From Rhizobium album (GTDB lineage Bacteria; Pseudomonadota; Alphaproteobacteria; Rhizobiales; Rhizobiaceae), in assembly GCF_003122325.1 (NCBI RefSeq), contig NZ_QFBC01000005.1, positions 284,041 through 348,040 on the forward strand: 64,000 bases of DNA, written 5' to 3'. Position numbers and translations under genes: made by a program. Under the pieces are notes generated by a model, which was given only the letters and a program-made list of their open reading frames with translations, ran no database searches and was not told the origin of the DNA. Positions 1 to 8,801 of this stretch are shown piece after piece (the first letter of the stretch is position 1; each line of letters begins with the position of its first letter).

Positions 1-801
1 GGCGATGAGCACGAGGGTCAGCGCCGCCCCGAGCGGCCAGTTGACACGTGTTTCAAAACTCTGGCGGATCAGTTCCGACGCCAAGGGCGAGGTGCCGCCG
101 CCGAGAACGCGGGGTTCGAGGAAGGCGCCGAGGCTGAGCACGAAGACCAGCACCGCGCCGGAATAAAGGCCCGGACGCGATAGCGGCAAGGTGACCTCGA
201 AAAAGGTCCGCAGCCGCGAAGCGCCGGCATCATAGGCGGCCAGCACCAGGTCGCGGTCGATGCGCACGAGCGACAGATAGATGGTGAACATCGGATAGGT
301 GACGAGATTGTAGACCATGCCGATCATCGTGCCGGCCGGGCTGAACAGCAGGTTGAGCATTTCCGGCGGGAAGCCGATATGCATCAGCAGCCAGTTCGCC
401 ACGCCGTTCTTGTCGAGGATGAGGATCCAGCCGAAGGTCTTGAGCACGGCATCGGTAAGAAAGGCGAAGATGATGAGGATCTGGATCTGCGTCTTGTAGG
501 ACTTGAGCCGCGTCGCCATTGCGTAGGCGGCGGGATAGGCGATCAGCACGCAGAGAAGCACGCAGACCACCGCCATGCCGACCGTGCGCAGCATGATCGT
601 CCAGTAATGCGGCTTGGAGAAGACCTCCGTCCAGATCTTCAGGTTCCAGGTCCAGGACAGGCGGTAATATTGCGTTGTCTGGAAGGTCAGCACCGCCGTC
701 ATCAACAGCGGGATGAGGAAGAAAACCACCATGACGATCGCCAGCGGCGCGACCATGGCGATCAGGACAGGATCTTTCCAGGATTTCTGCTCGATCTGCA
801 T
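1..801 (-). CDS. Polyamine-type ABC transporter permease (PotB-like), C-terminus cut by window edge
   Basis: Inner-membrane permease subunit of a spermidine/putrescine-type importer. The reading frame is open over 267 codons to the left edge, so only the last few tens of residues are missing. A hydrophobic helix lies near residues 12-33, followed by several more, and the cytoplasmic EAA loop that docks on the ATPase is visible (AYDAGASRLRTFFEVTLPLS). The start ATG sits two bases after the stop of the ATPase gene, so it belongs to the operon SBP-ATPase-permease. A second permease (PotC) would be expected beyond the edge. Family is clear; substrate is inferred from neighbours only. Confidence 0.88.
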   Translation of the reverse strand, partial: MQIEQKSWKDPVLIAMVAPLAIVMVVFFLIPLLMTAVLTFQTTQYYRLSWTWNLKIWTEVFSKPHYWTIMLRTVGMAVVCVLLCVLIAYPAAYAMATRLKSYKTQIQILIIFAFLTDAVLKTFGWILILDKNGVANWLLMHIGFPPEMLNLLFSPAGTMIGMVYNLVTYPMFTIYLSLVRIDRDLVLAAYDAGASRLRTFFEVTLPLSRPGLYSGAVLVFVLSLGAFLEPRVLGGGTSPLASELIRQSFETRVNWPLGAALTLVLIA

Positions 802-803
802 GC

Positions 804-1898
804 TCACTCCGACAGAAGAAAGGCGTGAGCGGGCTGGAAACCGACCCGGACGCTTTCACCGACGCGGGCCGGCAGCACGATGGAGCCGGGCAGGTCCATG
901 ACGACGGCGGCGGGCAGGCCGGCAACGCGGATGCGATACTGCGTCGAGGCGCCCTTGATGAAATATTCCTCGACTTCGCCGTCCAGCACCCATTCGCCGG
1001 GAGACGCGTCGCCCTTGACGAACCGCGTGCTTTCCGGCCGCACCAGAAGCGCGGTGCCGGCGGCGGACAGGGCCGGCGAGACGTGCTCGGCCGGGATTTC
1101 GGCGGAGGCGCCCGGTATCAAGGGCGAGGTGACGGTCGCGCCGGCGGCGGTTTTCGTGGCGGTAACCGGCAAAAAGTTCGTCTCGCCGATGAAGCCGGCG
1201 ACGAACATGTTGGCCGGACGGTAATAGATGTCGGCGGGCGTGCCGATCTGCACGACATGGCCGCTGCGCATGACGCAGATGCGGTCGGCAAGCATCATGG
1301 CTTCTTCCAGGTCATGGGTGACGAGGACGAAGCTGGTGCCGATCTCGCGGTGCAGCTTCTTCAGCTCCGCCTGCAGCGATTTCTTCAGCTTGGCATCCAG
1401 CGCGCTCATCGGCTCGTCGAGCAGCAGGACGCCGGGCTGGGAAACGAGCGCCCGCGCCAGCGCCACGCGCTGCTGCTCGCCGCCGGAGAGCTGCGCCGGG
1501 TAGCGGGTGAGATATTCCGGCTTGAGATGCATCAGGTCGAGCATGGCGCGGACGCGGCTGTCCGATTCCGGTTTCGCGACCTTCTGCAGTTTCAGCGGGA
1601 AACCGATGTTTTCGGCGACGGTCTTGTGCGGGAACAGCGCCAGCTTCTGGAAGACGATCCGTGTCGGCCGGTTGGCGGCGGGAACGCCGCGCATGTCCTT
1701 GCCCTGGATTTCGAGGCGGCCACCGGTCGGCTCCTCGAAACCCGCGAGGATCTTGAGCAGTGTCGTCTTGCCGCAGCCGGACGGTCCCACCAGCGCCAGA
1801 AATTCGCCTGCTCCGACTTCCAGGGAAACGCCGTGCAGTGCGCGCGCCGACCCGTAGTCCTTCACAATGTCGGCGGCATCGATAATGGGGCCTACCAA
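804..1898 (-). CDS. Polyamine-type ABC transporter ATP-binding protein (PotA-like)
   Basis: Cytoplasmic ATPase of the importer. Visible are the Walker A motif GPSGCGKTT, the signature LSGGEQQRVALARAL, the Walker B stretch VLLLDEPMSALD, a switch His (VTHD) and a C-terminal TOBE-like region, as in PotA/UgpC ATPases. I chose a TTG start at 1898 (364 aa). An AGGAAG ribosome site lies just upstream, and the alternative ATG at 1979 would add 27 residues with no family counterpart and would place an mRNA hairpin (1938-1964) inside the gene. It lies between the binding protein and the permease in one minus-strand operon. Confidence 0.9.
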   Translation of the reverse strand: MVGPIIDAADIVKDYGSARALHGVSLEVGAGEFLALVGPSGCGKTTLLKILAGFEEPTGGRLEIQGKDMRGVPAANRPTRIVFQKLALFPHKTVAENIGFPLKLQKVAKPESDSRVRAMLDLMHLKPEYLTRYPAQLSGGEQQRVALARALVSQPGVLLLDEPMSALDAKLKKSLQAELKKLHREIGTSFVLVTHDLEEAMMLADRICVMRSGHVVQIGTPADIYYRPANMFVAGFIGETNFLPVTATKTAAGATVTSPLIPGASAEIPAEHVSPALSAAGTALLVRPESTRFVKGDASPGEWVLDGEVEEYFIKGASTQYRIRVAGLPAAVVMDLPGSIVLPARVGESVRVGFQPAHAFLLSE

Positions 1899-1937
1899 GC
1901 TCAGCTTCCTCGATCTCTGAATAAAGAAATGGAACAG

Positions 1938-1964
1938 GACGGGCCGGCCCGGGGGCAGCCCGTC
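1938..1964 (-). promoter_or_regulatory. Stem-loop between binding-protein and ATPase genes
   Basis: A 7-bp perfect stem (GACGGGC / GCCCGTC) with a GC-rich loop follows the binding-protein stop and has no T-run. Such intercistronic hairpins commonly protect or attenuate the transcript so that the binding protein is made in excess. The function is inferred. Confidence 0.5.
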
Positions 1965-1985
1965 GCAACAGCATTTCACACCCGG

Positions 1986-3134
1986 TCAGCGGGCTGCAAG
2001 TTCTTCCTGCCAGATCGCCAGCATATCGTCGATATTCGGCGCGACGGTGTGGAACTGGCTGTTGTCCCAGGCCGTCCACATGTAGTCCATCTGCAGGGCC
2101 TTCTTCTCCTCTTCGGAGAACAGGGCTTCCGCCTTGCTGTTCGGCACGAGGTTGCAGGTGGCTTCGGTGATGGCAAGCTGCTTTGCGACTTCCGGAGAGA
2201 CGATATACTTCAGGAAGTCGGCGGCGATCTGCGAATTCTTGCCGTTGTCGATGAGGCCGGTGGCCTCCATCCAGATGATGCCCTGCTTCAGGCCGTTCTT
2301 CGGCTCGGGGACGATCGACTGGATGTAGTCGTGGCCCTTCATGCGCAGGGCGGAGGTGGCATAGGTGCCGCCGCCGATCAGCGCGCGGAACGAACCGTCG
2401 ATCAGGCCCTTCTGGGCGACGGCAAGGTCGGCGACGATGGCGCGGGTGTTCTTGAAGGCGGCGCGCAGCACCTTGCGGACTTCTTCCAGCGCCGCCTCAT
2501 CGAGTTCTTCGTAGGGGTTGATGCCGGCATAGAGGGCCAGCGGCATGATCGGCCAGTCACCCCAATCGAGCAGGCAAATCTTGTCCTTGTAGGCGCTGTC
2601 GAAGACGGGCGCATAGCTGGACCAGGTCTCCAGCTTGTCGAACTTGGTGTTGACGGTCGGGCCGACCCAGCCCCAGCGCGTCGGCAGGCCGGTCGCCTTG
2701 CCTTCGAAGGCAAGCGGCGCGAAGGGGGCGCGAAACTGCGGATAGAATTCCGCAAACTGCCCGGCGAAATCCGCCTCGTCGATGAAGCGGCAGAAGCCGG
2801 CCGGACCCATGCGCTGGATCCACGGGCTGTCGGACGAAACGAGGTCGAAATCGCGCGATGCGCCGGCCGCCAGCTTGGCGAAACCGCCGGCGGAATCGGT
2901 GATCAAGTCGATGGAGATCGACGCGTCCTTCTGCTTCTGGAAGGGCTCCAGAATGCTGGGGGCGTTGTAGCCTTCCCAGCACATGTAGTTGAGGCTTTCG
3001 GCCGCCCTGGCATCTCGCGACGCCAGGAAGTTGCCGGCGACCGCGGCAAGGCCCAGACCGCCCATGCCCTTGAGGACCGAGCGGCGGCCGATGCTGCCGA
3101 ATGTGTTGCCGATATCTGCTGTTCCCTTTTTCAT
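1986..3134 (-). CDS. Periplasmic polyamine-type substrate-binding protein (PotD-like)
   Basis: Extracellular solute-binding protein, 382 aa, first gene of the importer operon. The N-terminus carries a Tat-like signal: GRRSVLKG at about residues 16-23, then a glycine/alanine-rich hydrophobic stretch ending ASRDARAA. The mature part opens LNYMCWEGYN, typical of PotD/PotF proteins, where W and Y line the polyamine site. The neighbouring ligase supports a polyamine or amine substrate, but the specificity is not proved by the sequence. Confidence 0.87.
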   Translation of the reverse strand: MKKGTADIGNTFGSIGRRSVLKGMGGLGLAAVAGNFLASRDARAAESLNYMCWEGYNAPSILEPFQKQKDASISIDLITDSAGGFAKLAAGASRDFDLVSSDSPWIQRMGPAGFCRFIDEADFAGQFAEFYPQFRAPFAPLAFEGKATGLPTRWGWVGPTVNTKFDKLETWSSYAPVFDSAYKDKICLLDWGDWPIMPLALYAGINPYEELDEAALEEVRKVLRAAFKNTRAIVADLAVAQKGLIDGSFRALIGGGTYATSALRMKGHDYIQSIVPEPKNGLKQGIIWMEATGLIDNGKNSQIAADFLKYIVSPEVAKQLAITEATCNLVPNSKAEALFSEEEKKALQMDYMWTAWDNSQFHTVAPNIDDMLAIWQEELAAR

Positions 3135-3176
3135 TTTTTCCTTCCTCTCTTCTCACTATCGATCGACTGGAAATGC

Positions 3177-4520
3177 TCAGACGACACCGAGGTAGCGCCT
3201 GATCTCCCACTCGCTGACCTGCCTTTGGTATTCGGCATGTTCCACGGCGCGGCTTTCCGCGAAGCTTTCGACGAAATCATCCCCGAATGTTTCGCGGGCG
3301 AATGTGCTCGCCCGCAGGCGGGCGGATGCTTCGTGAAGATCGCGCGGGAAAACCGCCTGCGGTGCCGGCGTGCCGGCGTAAAAATCCTCGCCGCTGCTCG
3401 GCGGCGGCTCGATGCCCTCGCGGATGCCGGCAAGGCCGGAGCCGAGCAGCATGGCCAGCGCCAGATAGGGGTTGGTGTCGGCAGAGGGCACGCGAAACTC
3501 GATGCGGGTCGCCTCGGGCGTATCGTTGATGACGCGAATGGCAGCCGTGCGGTTCTGCACGCCCCAGTTCGCCGCGGTCGGCGCCCAGGCGCCCGGCACC
3601 AGCCGCTTGTAGGCGTTGACTGTCGAGGAGCACATCGCCAGCAGTTCCGGCATGTATTTCAGGAGGCCGCCGACGAAGTGGCGGGCGGTCGCGCTCAATC
3701 CGTCCGGCGCGGAAGGATCGGCGAAAACGGCATTGCCGGCCTTGTCGCGCAGCGAAAGATGCAGGTGCCCCGATTGACCGGACAGTTTTGGCGAAAGCTT
3801 CGACATGAAGCTCACCGTCTTGTTGTTGCGGGCAAAATAGGCGCGGGCGAAATTCTTGAACAGCATCGCGTCGTCGGCCGACTTGATGCCTTCAGCATGC
3901 ACCAGCGGCGCTTCGAAGCAGCCGGGGCCGAGCTCGGTGTGGATGGCATCGAGCCTGACGTCCATGGCCGCCATGGTCGCATCGAGGCCCTGCAGCAGGT
4001 CGCCGTAGAGCGCCGAGGTCTGCAGCGAATAGGTGCGGTTTCCCTGGGCGAAATGCGTCAGGTCGCGATATTGCTTCGCACGCATGCTTTCCGCCGTTTC
4101 GTCGAAGACGAAGAACTCGAATTCGAAGGCGGAATGGACGTCGAAGCCGAGGTCTGCGGCCCGCTCAAGCTGGGAGATGCAGACATTGCGCGGCGACCGG
4201 CGGCCGAACTCGCCACTGAAATCGGCCAGGCACAGTGCGGTATTTTCGGCGAAGGGATAGCGGCGGACGCTGTCGGCAAAAATCGTTGCCGAACGATCCA
4301 CGAAGGAGCCGTCGCGATAGGTTCTCTCGGCGATATCCCAGAAATACAGGACCTCGCAGAAGGGATAACCGCCCTTGGCCAGCTTGACGGCTTTTTCCGC
4401 CGAGACGAGCTTGTCGCGGAATTCGCCTTCCGGATCGACCATGCCGATATGCACGGTGCGGGCACCGATTTCCTGAAGCTTTGTTTCGAAGGTTGTGGAC
4501 GGATCGCTTGATTTCGGCAT
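3177..4520 (-). CDS. Glutamine synthetase-like ligase (gamma-glutamylpolyamine synthetase/GlnT type)
   Basis: 447-aa member of the glutamine synthetase superfamily. The metal and glutamate site motif EFEFFVFDE, the HLHLSL motif and the C-terminal EFRVPSADTNPY block are visible. Family members join glutamate to ammonia or to an amine in an ATP-dependent reaction. Directly upstream of a polyamine-type importer, a gamma-glutamylputrescine synthetase (PuuA-like) role is likely, but GlnT-type enzymes look similar. An in-frame ATG at 4529 is an alternative start; 4520 has the better purine-rich leader. It is divergent from the LuxR gene and shares its promoter region. Confidence 0.8.
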   Translation of the reverse strand: MPKSSDPSTTFETKLQEIGARTVHIGMVDPEGEFRDKLVSAEKAVKLAKGGYPFCEVLYFWDIAERTYRDGSFVDRSATIFADSVRRYPFAENTALCLADFSGEFGRRSPRNVCISQLERAADLGFDVHSAFEFEFFVFDETAESMRAKQYRDLTHFAQGNRTYSLQTSALYGDLLQGLDATMAAMDVRLDAIHTELGPGCFEAPLVHAEGIKSADDAMLFKNFARAYFARNNKTVSFMSKLSPKLSGQSGHLHLSLRDKAGNAVFADPSAPDGLSATARHFVGGLLKYMPELLAMCSSTVNAYKRLVPGAWAPTAANWGVQNRTAAIRVINDTPEATRIEFRVPSADTNPYLALAMLLGSGLAGIREGIEPPPSSGEDFYAGTPAPQAVFPRDLHEASARLRASTFARETFGDDFVESFAESRAVEHAEYQRQVSEWEIRRYLGVV

Positions 4521-4644
4521 GGCTCTCATCTCAGTATCGGATTAAAGCCTAGGCGGGCCGCCGAGACATGGAAATATCCCGATGGGGATAGAAGCACATG
4601 CGGCTGGCAGATAAAGCGTTGGGGAAGTGGCGGAAGGACAATCA

Positions 4645-5442
4645 TTGGACAGGGGATTTGCCGCGTGGAACAGCGCGGTCGCAGCCACCGTGGAGACCAT
4701 CGGAACCCATGATTTTCCGCGGCGCCTGGAAGCGGCGCTGAAATCGATCATCGATTTCGATATCCTGATGGTCTTCGGTTATGACGGGCCGGTCAAGCCG
4801 GTCTGCTGCTATCACAACATCGACGAGCACCGCGCCCGCACCGTGGTAGATGCCTATATCTCCGGTCCCTATCTCCTGGATCCCTTCTACGGTGCGGCCA
4901 TGGACAAGAAGATCGGCGGCATGCGGCGGCTCAAGGATATGGCGCCCGACCATTTCTACAGTTCGGAATATTACAAGCAGCATTATGTCCGCACCGGCAT
5001 CCGCGACGAAATCGGTTTCGTCTGCCGTCCGGCAAACTGGGCGGCCGTGGTGGTGAGTTTTACCCGCCCGACGACGGCGCCCGCCTTCGGCCGGCGCGAG
5101 CTTGCCTTGGTGCGCGACGCGGAACCGCTCCTGCGGGTGCTCGGCGAGCGGCACTGGCGCCGGGACGATCCGGCCTCGGGCGCTCCCCAACGCCTGTCAT
5201 CGCCGCAAAATCCGATCAACGAAACGCTGAGCCGCATGACCGACGGTATCCTGACGCCGCGGGAAATCGAGATCACTTCGCTGATCCTACGGGGGCATTC
5301 GAACGCGTCGATCTCCGAAAAGCTGAAGATCACCGCGGGCACGGTGAAGATCCACCGCAAGAACATTCACCAGAAGCTGGACATCTCCAGCCAGGCCGAA
5401 CTGTTCGGCATGTTCATCCAGCAGCTTTCCTCCTCGAAGTAG
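4645..5442 (+). CDS. LuxR-family transcriptional regulator
   Basis: About 265 aa. The N-terminal 170 residues are a sensor domain of the kind placed before LuxR helix-turn-helices. The C-terminus is a clear LuxR HTH (LTPREIEITSLILRG, then NASISEKLKITAGTVKIH). The TTG at 4645 follows GGAAGGA at a 6-base spacing and is preferred; an upstream GTG at 4627 lacks a spaced ribosome site. No LuxI gene is visible, so it is an orphan or non-AHL regulator, probably of the divergent ligase and polyamine-importer operon. Confidence 0.85.
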   Translation: MDRGFAAWNSAVAATVETIGTHDFPRRLEAALKSIIDFDILMVFGYDGPVKPVCCYHNIDEHRARTVVDAYISGPYLLDPFYGAAMDKKIGGMRRLKDMAPDHFYSSEYYKQHYVRTGIRDEIGFVCRPANWAAVVVSFTRPTTAPAFGRRELALVRDAEPLLRVLGERHWRRDDPASGAPQRLSSPQNPINETLSRMTDGILTPREIEITSLILRGHSNASISEKLKITAGTVKIHRKNIHQKLDISSQAELFGMFIQQLSSSK

Positions 5443-5462
5443 CGCGGCAGAGAAAATTCCGG

Positions 5463-5493
5463 TTGACCTTCCAGTTACCGGAAGGTGCATACC
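5463..5493 (+). promoter_or_regulatory. CueR/HmrR-type copper-responsive promoter
   Basis: A perfect dyad ACCTTCC-N7-GGAAGGT (5466-5486) lies between a TTGACC -35 box (5463-5468) and CATACC as -10 (5488-5493), with a 19-base spacer. An over-long spacer containing this dyad is the hallmark of promoters activated by MerR-family copper sensors. It sits about 30 bases before the metal-chaperone gene. No MerR-family gene is in the window. Confidence 0.8.
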
Positions 5494-5521
5494 GGCACTA
5501 TCGAAATCTCAGGAGCACATC

Positions 5522-5719
5522 ATGCTGAAATTTTCCGTCCCCGACATGTCCTGCGGCCATTGCGTCGGCGCGATCACCAAGGCCGTCAAGGAAATCGATG
5601 CGACCGCCAAGGTGGATGCCGATCTCGACCGGCAGACCGTCTCCATCGAAACGCTTGCGGGCGCCGACAAAATCGCTAAGGCTCTCGACGACGCCGGTTA
5701 TCCGGCAACGATTCAATAA
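5522..5719 (+). CDS. Heavy-metal-associated domain protein, CopZ-like copper chaperone
   Basis: 65-aa single HMA domain. The metal-binding MxCxxC motif is at residues 8-14 (DMSCGHC), and the protein ends GYPATIQ as many CopZ proteins do. It probably carries Cu(I) to a P-type ATPase encoded elsewhere. The CueR-type promoter just upstream supports copper control. Confidence 0.9.
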   Translation: MLKFSVPDMSCGHCVGAITKAVKEIDATAKVDADLDRQTVSIETLAGADKIAKALDDAGYPATIQ

Positions 5720-5776
5720 GCCTGCCAAAGCGTCCGTCGCGGCGGTCGTGCCAAGGGAAACACCCGGACCGCCGTC

Positions 5777-6139
5777 ATGCGTTTGCTTTATCTCTGTCTT
5801 GGCTGGATCATGGTCGGCGTCGGCATCGTCGGCGCCTTCCTGCCGGTGCTGCCCACCACACCCTTCCTGTTGCTTGCCGCCTGGCTTTTTGCCCGATCTT
5901 CGCCGCGCCTCGAAGAGTGGCTGCTGTCTCATCGCATCTTCGGCCCGCCGCTTCGGGATTGGCGGGAGCGCGGCGCGATCAACCGGAAGGCAAAGATCAC
6001 GGCCTGTCTCCTGATGGCGGCAAGTTATGCCGTCTTCTGGTTCGTCCGCCAGCCGGGGCCGCTGGCGGCGATCCTGCTGGCCGCCGTCATGCTCTGCAGC
6101 GCGACATTCATCCTCACCCGGCCGGACGGCCGCCGATAG
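5777..6139 (+). CDS. DUF454 (YbaN-like) inner-membrane protein
   Basis: 120-aa protein with three or four hydrophobic helices and the family pattern GxxLPxLPTTPFLLLAA near residues 20-35, then a short cytoplasmic segment (LEEWLLSHRIFGPPLRDW). YbaN homologues have no firm biochemical role. It follows the copper chaperone by 57 bases and may share its promoter. Confidence 0.85.
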   Translation: MRLLYLCLGWIMVGVGIVGAFLPVLPTTPFLLLAAWLFARSSPRLEEWLLSHRIFGPPLRDWRERGAINRKAKITACLLMAASYAVFWFVRQPGPLAAILLAAVMLCSATFILTRPDGRR

Positions 6140-6175
6140 GTTGCGGCGTCTGGCGGACGTGAACCGCCGCTCCGA

Positions 6176-7711
6176 TCAGCGCCGGCCGGCCGCAAAGGTT
6201 TCGGCAATCGCCAGCACGGCGGCATGCACCGGCCCGGAGGTGATCGTCGGGATCACCGAGGCATCGACGATCGACAGGTTGTCCAGCCCGTTGAAACGCA
6301 GGTCGGCATCGACGATGGCGTCGGCATCCTTGCCCATCCGGCAGGTGCCGACCGGGTGGTGATGGGTGATGACCGCCCTGGCGATGAAATCGTCGATCTC
6401 GGCCGTGGTTCGGACACCTGGTCCCGGCAGCAGTTCCTCGGCTTTCCATGCTGTCAAGGCTTGTGCGCTGCCGATCTCGCGGGCGACGTCGAGTGCCCGG
6501 CGGAAGGTCGTCCGGTCGTGATCCGTCTGCAGGTAGGCGGGATCGATCACCGGCTTGTCGTGAAGATCCGGGCCGCCGATCGAAAGATAACCCCGGCTCG
6601 ACGGATGGGTGACGCCGAACAGGAAGGTGTAGGCGAAACCGGGTGCGACGGCAGCAAAACTCTCCGAAACCGAAGGTCCGGTGACGCAGCCGAGCACGAT
6701 ATCGGGCACACCCTTCGCCTCGGTGATGTCGGCGGCATTCAGGTACATCAGCGACTCGGAATGCTGCAGCTTCGTCGGCGGCACGGCCTGGCTGGACCGG
6801 TAGACGTTGCCGGCGCCGAGCAGGTGGTCGTGCAGGTTTTGGCCGATTGCCGGCCGCGACAGGCGGCATTCGACGCCGGCCCGGCGCAGGACGTCGGGAT
6901 CGCCGAGGCCGGAGCGCATCAGAAGCAGGGGTGTCGCCACCGATCCCGTGGAGAGGATGATCTCGTCGCCGGTGATCGTTTCGTCCCGCCCGTCGCGCGT
7001 GACGGCAAGGCCGGTCACCCGGTTGCCGTCGATCACCAGCCGATGCACCGAGACGCCGGTGAGGATGGTGAGATTGGGCCGCGCCCGCACATCATCGGTC
7101 AGATAGGCATCGGCGACGCTGACGCGTTTGCCGTCGCGGATGGTCAGCGAGTTCGGGGATGTGCCGTTCAGGTTGCGGCCGTTGTGATCCGGCAGGGTCG
7201 GCACGCCGCGTTCATGCCCGGCGGCGATATAGGCACGGACGACGGGATTGACCTCTTCGTCCGGCAGCCAGACCGGCAGCGGCCCGTCGCCGCCGTGCAG
7301 TTCGGATGCGCCGCCGGAAAACCGCTCGCTGCGCAAAAAGCCCGGCAGCAGCCCGTCATAGGACCAGCGGTCGGAACCGGTTGCCTCGGCCCAGACGGCA
7401 AAATCGTCGGGATGGCCGCGGACATGCGCCATGGCGTGCAGGCAGCTCGATCCGCCCAGCACCCTGCCGCGCGGCCAGGGATGGATGCGGTTCGCCGTGC
7501 CGGGCTGCGGCACGGTCTCGTAGGCCCAGTCGTAGTCGCGGCCCTGGATGAAGGGCCACATGGCGGGTTTGGCGATGTCGGGATCGGTCGGCGCGACGCC
7601 GGCCTCGATCAGCGCCACCTGCCGGTCGTCGTTTTCGGACAGCCGCGCGGCGAGCACCGAGCCCGCCGAACCGCCGCCGACCACGACCACGTCGAAATGT
7701 TGTGCGGTCAT
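6176..7711 (-). CDS. GMC-family FAD oxidoreductase, probable pyridoxine 4-oxidase type
   Basis: 511 aa. The N-terminal dinucleotide fold reads VVVVGGGSAGSVLAARLSE, followed by the GMC signature around PRGRVLGGSSCLHAMAHVRG, and the C-terminal active-site region has THHHPVGTCRMG and a conserved SGPVHA. Enzymes of this family oxidise primary alcohols with FAD. From memory, the MWPFIQGR...PWPRGRVLGGSS region resembles pyridoxine 4-oxidases, which turn pyridoxine into pyridoxal, and the pyridoxamine transaminase in the same island supports this. A choline-dehydrogenase-like enzyme for another alcohol remains possible. It is the last gene of the eight-gene minus-strand operon. Confidence 0.75.
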   Translation of the reverse strand: MTAQHFDVVVVGGGSAGSVLAARLSENDDRQVALIEAGVAPTDPDIAKPAMWPFIQGRDYDWAYETVPQPGTANRIHPWPRGRVLGGSSCLHAMAHVRGHPDDFAVWAEATGSDRWSYDGLLPGFLRSERFSGGASELHGGDGPLPVWLPDEEVNPVVRAYIAAGHERGVPTLPDHNGRNLNGTSPNSLTIRDGKRVSVADAYLTDDVRARPNLTILTGVSVHRLVIDGNRVTGLAVTRDGRDETITGDEIILSTGSVATPLLLMRSGLGDPDVLRRAGVECRLSRPAIGQNLHDHLLGAGNVYRSSQAVPPTKLQHSESLMYLNAADITEAKGVPDIVLGCVTGPSVSESFAAVAPGFAYTFLFGVTHPSSRGYLSIGGPDLHDKPVIDPAYLQTDHDRTTFRRALDVAREIGSAQALTAWKAEELLPGPGVRTTAEIDDFIARAVITHHHPVGTCRMGKDADAIVDADLRFNGLDNLSIVDASVIPTITSGPVHAAVLAIAETFAAGRR

Positions 7712-7721
7712 CTCGGCTGCC

Positions 7722-8765
7722 TCACCGCTGCTCGGCCGGAACCACCTTGCCGTCCTTGGTCATCGCCTCGCCGTCGAGCGAGAGCGAGCAGTTGCGTAGC
7801 GGAATATCGAGATGGCAGGGCACGTCGCGCGTGCCACCGGCCTCGGTGTTCGGACCGGTGGAGAACAGGAAGTTGCCGGCAAACGAGCGGGCATCCATGC
7901 CGAGCTGGGCTTCCGGGTTGGTGAGGCCGAGCACGGTCCAGTGGGCACGGGTATGCAGGCCCCAGCCGACATGCGCCATGGCATAGGCTTCCGGATCATC
8001 GAAGGAATCCATGAAGCGGCGCAGGAACTCGGCGTCGAAACCGCCGTCGATCTTGGTGACGTAGCCGTTCTCGACGGTAAAAGTCACCGGGCTGCGGGCA
8101 TACATCTTCATCGGCAGCAGGATATCGCCTTCCTCGATGACGATGGTGCCGTTGGCGGTCTTTTCGGTCGGCCAGGTGGCGACGAAGCAGCTCGGCCAGT
8201 GGTCCCAGCGGCCCGGCTCGTCGGCAAGGCCGTATTGCGTCAGCACCGGATACTGGCCGAGGTCGCATTCGAAATCCGTGCCGGCCTTGGAGGTGACGGT
8301 CATCTTCTTGGCCACGCCGAGCTTCTTGGCGCCGGCGAGAACGCGGGCCTTGTCCTCTGGCTTCGGCAGCATGCGCAGCATGATTTCCGGAGGCTCGACG
8401 GCGAGCAGCATGCGGGCGCCGGTCTTGAGGATTTCTTCCTGCTCCTTGGAGAACAACAGCTGCAGCGTGTCTATGACGAAGTCGCTGGCCTTGAGGCAGG
8501 CGAGTGCCGCCTTGTTGTGCTCCAGCGCGGTCTTGCCGATGTAACCGGACTTGTCGCGCGAGATCGCCTTTTCGCCGTTCATCGGCGCCAGGTTGAGGTT
8601 GGTGACGACGGCGCCCATGTCGGCTGCGGCAAGGCGCGCCATGCCGGCGATCTGCTGGTTGGAATCGTCCGAGGTCAGAATGGTCAGCTGTTCGCCGGCC
8701 TTGAGATTGCACATGGCGAGAACTTCTTTCCACGCCATCATCAATGCTGCATCGCTAATCGCCAT
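7722..8765 (-). CDS. NicX-like ring-cleaving dioxygenase (2,5-dihydroxypyridine 5,6-dioxygenase family)
   Basis: 347 aa, collinear with Pseudomonas NicX. Shared blocks include LLAVEPPEIMLRMLP, ADEPGRWDHWPS and STGPNTEAGG followed by CHLDIPLRNC. The residues I recall as the mononuclear Fe(II) ligands of NicX fall at identical numbers here: H265, S302 and D320. NicX opens 2,5-dihydroxypyridine between C5 and C6 to N-formylmaleamate. With a hydroxylase, flavin reductase and two amidases in the same operon, this protein probably opens a 2,5-dihydroxypyridine-type ring. It is only distantly like M29 aminopeptidases, the usual default label. A GGGAA ribosome site precedes the ATG. Confidence 0.8.
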   Translation of the reverse strand: MAISDAALMMAWKEVLAMCNLKAGEQLTILTSDDSNQQIAGMARLAAADMGAVVTNLNLAPMNGEKAISRDKSGYIGKTALEHNKAALACLKASDFVIDTLQLLFSKEQEEILKTGARMLLAVEPPEIMLRMLPKPEDKARVLAGAKKLGVAKKMTVTSKAGTDFECDLGQYPVLTQYGLADEPGRWDHWPSCFVATWPTEKTANGTIVIEEGDILLPMKMYARSPVTFTVENGYVTKIDGGFDAEFLRRFMDSFDDPEAYAMAHVGWGLHTRAHWTVLGLTNPEAQLGMDARSFAGNFLFSTGPNTEAGGTRDVPCHLDIPLRNCSLSLDGEAMTKDGKVVPAEQR

Positions 8766-8801
8766 CGTTTTGTTCCCTTATGATTTAATTGGTTTGTCGT
8801 T

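Noticed and set aside
1899..1979. ATG start at 1979 for the PotA-like ATPase
   Set aside because: The added 27 residues have no family match and contain the intercistronic hairpin; TTG at 1898 has a ribosome site.
825..4511. Very long open frame (1228 codons) on the plus strand opposite the polyamine importer genes
   Set aside because: It is the antisense of three well-supported genes. High-GC codon bias keeps the opposite frame open, and its composition is low-complexity with no recognisable domain.
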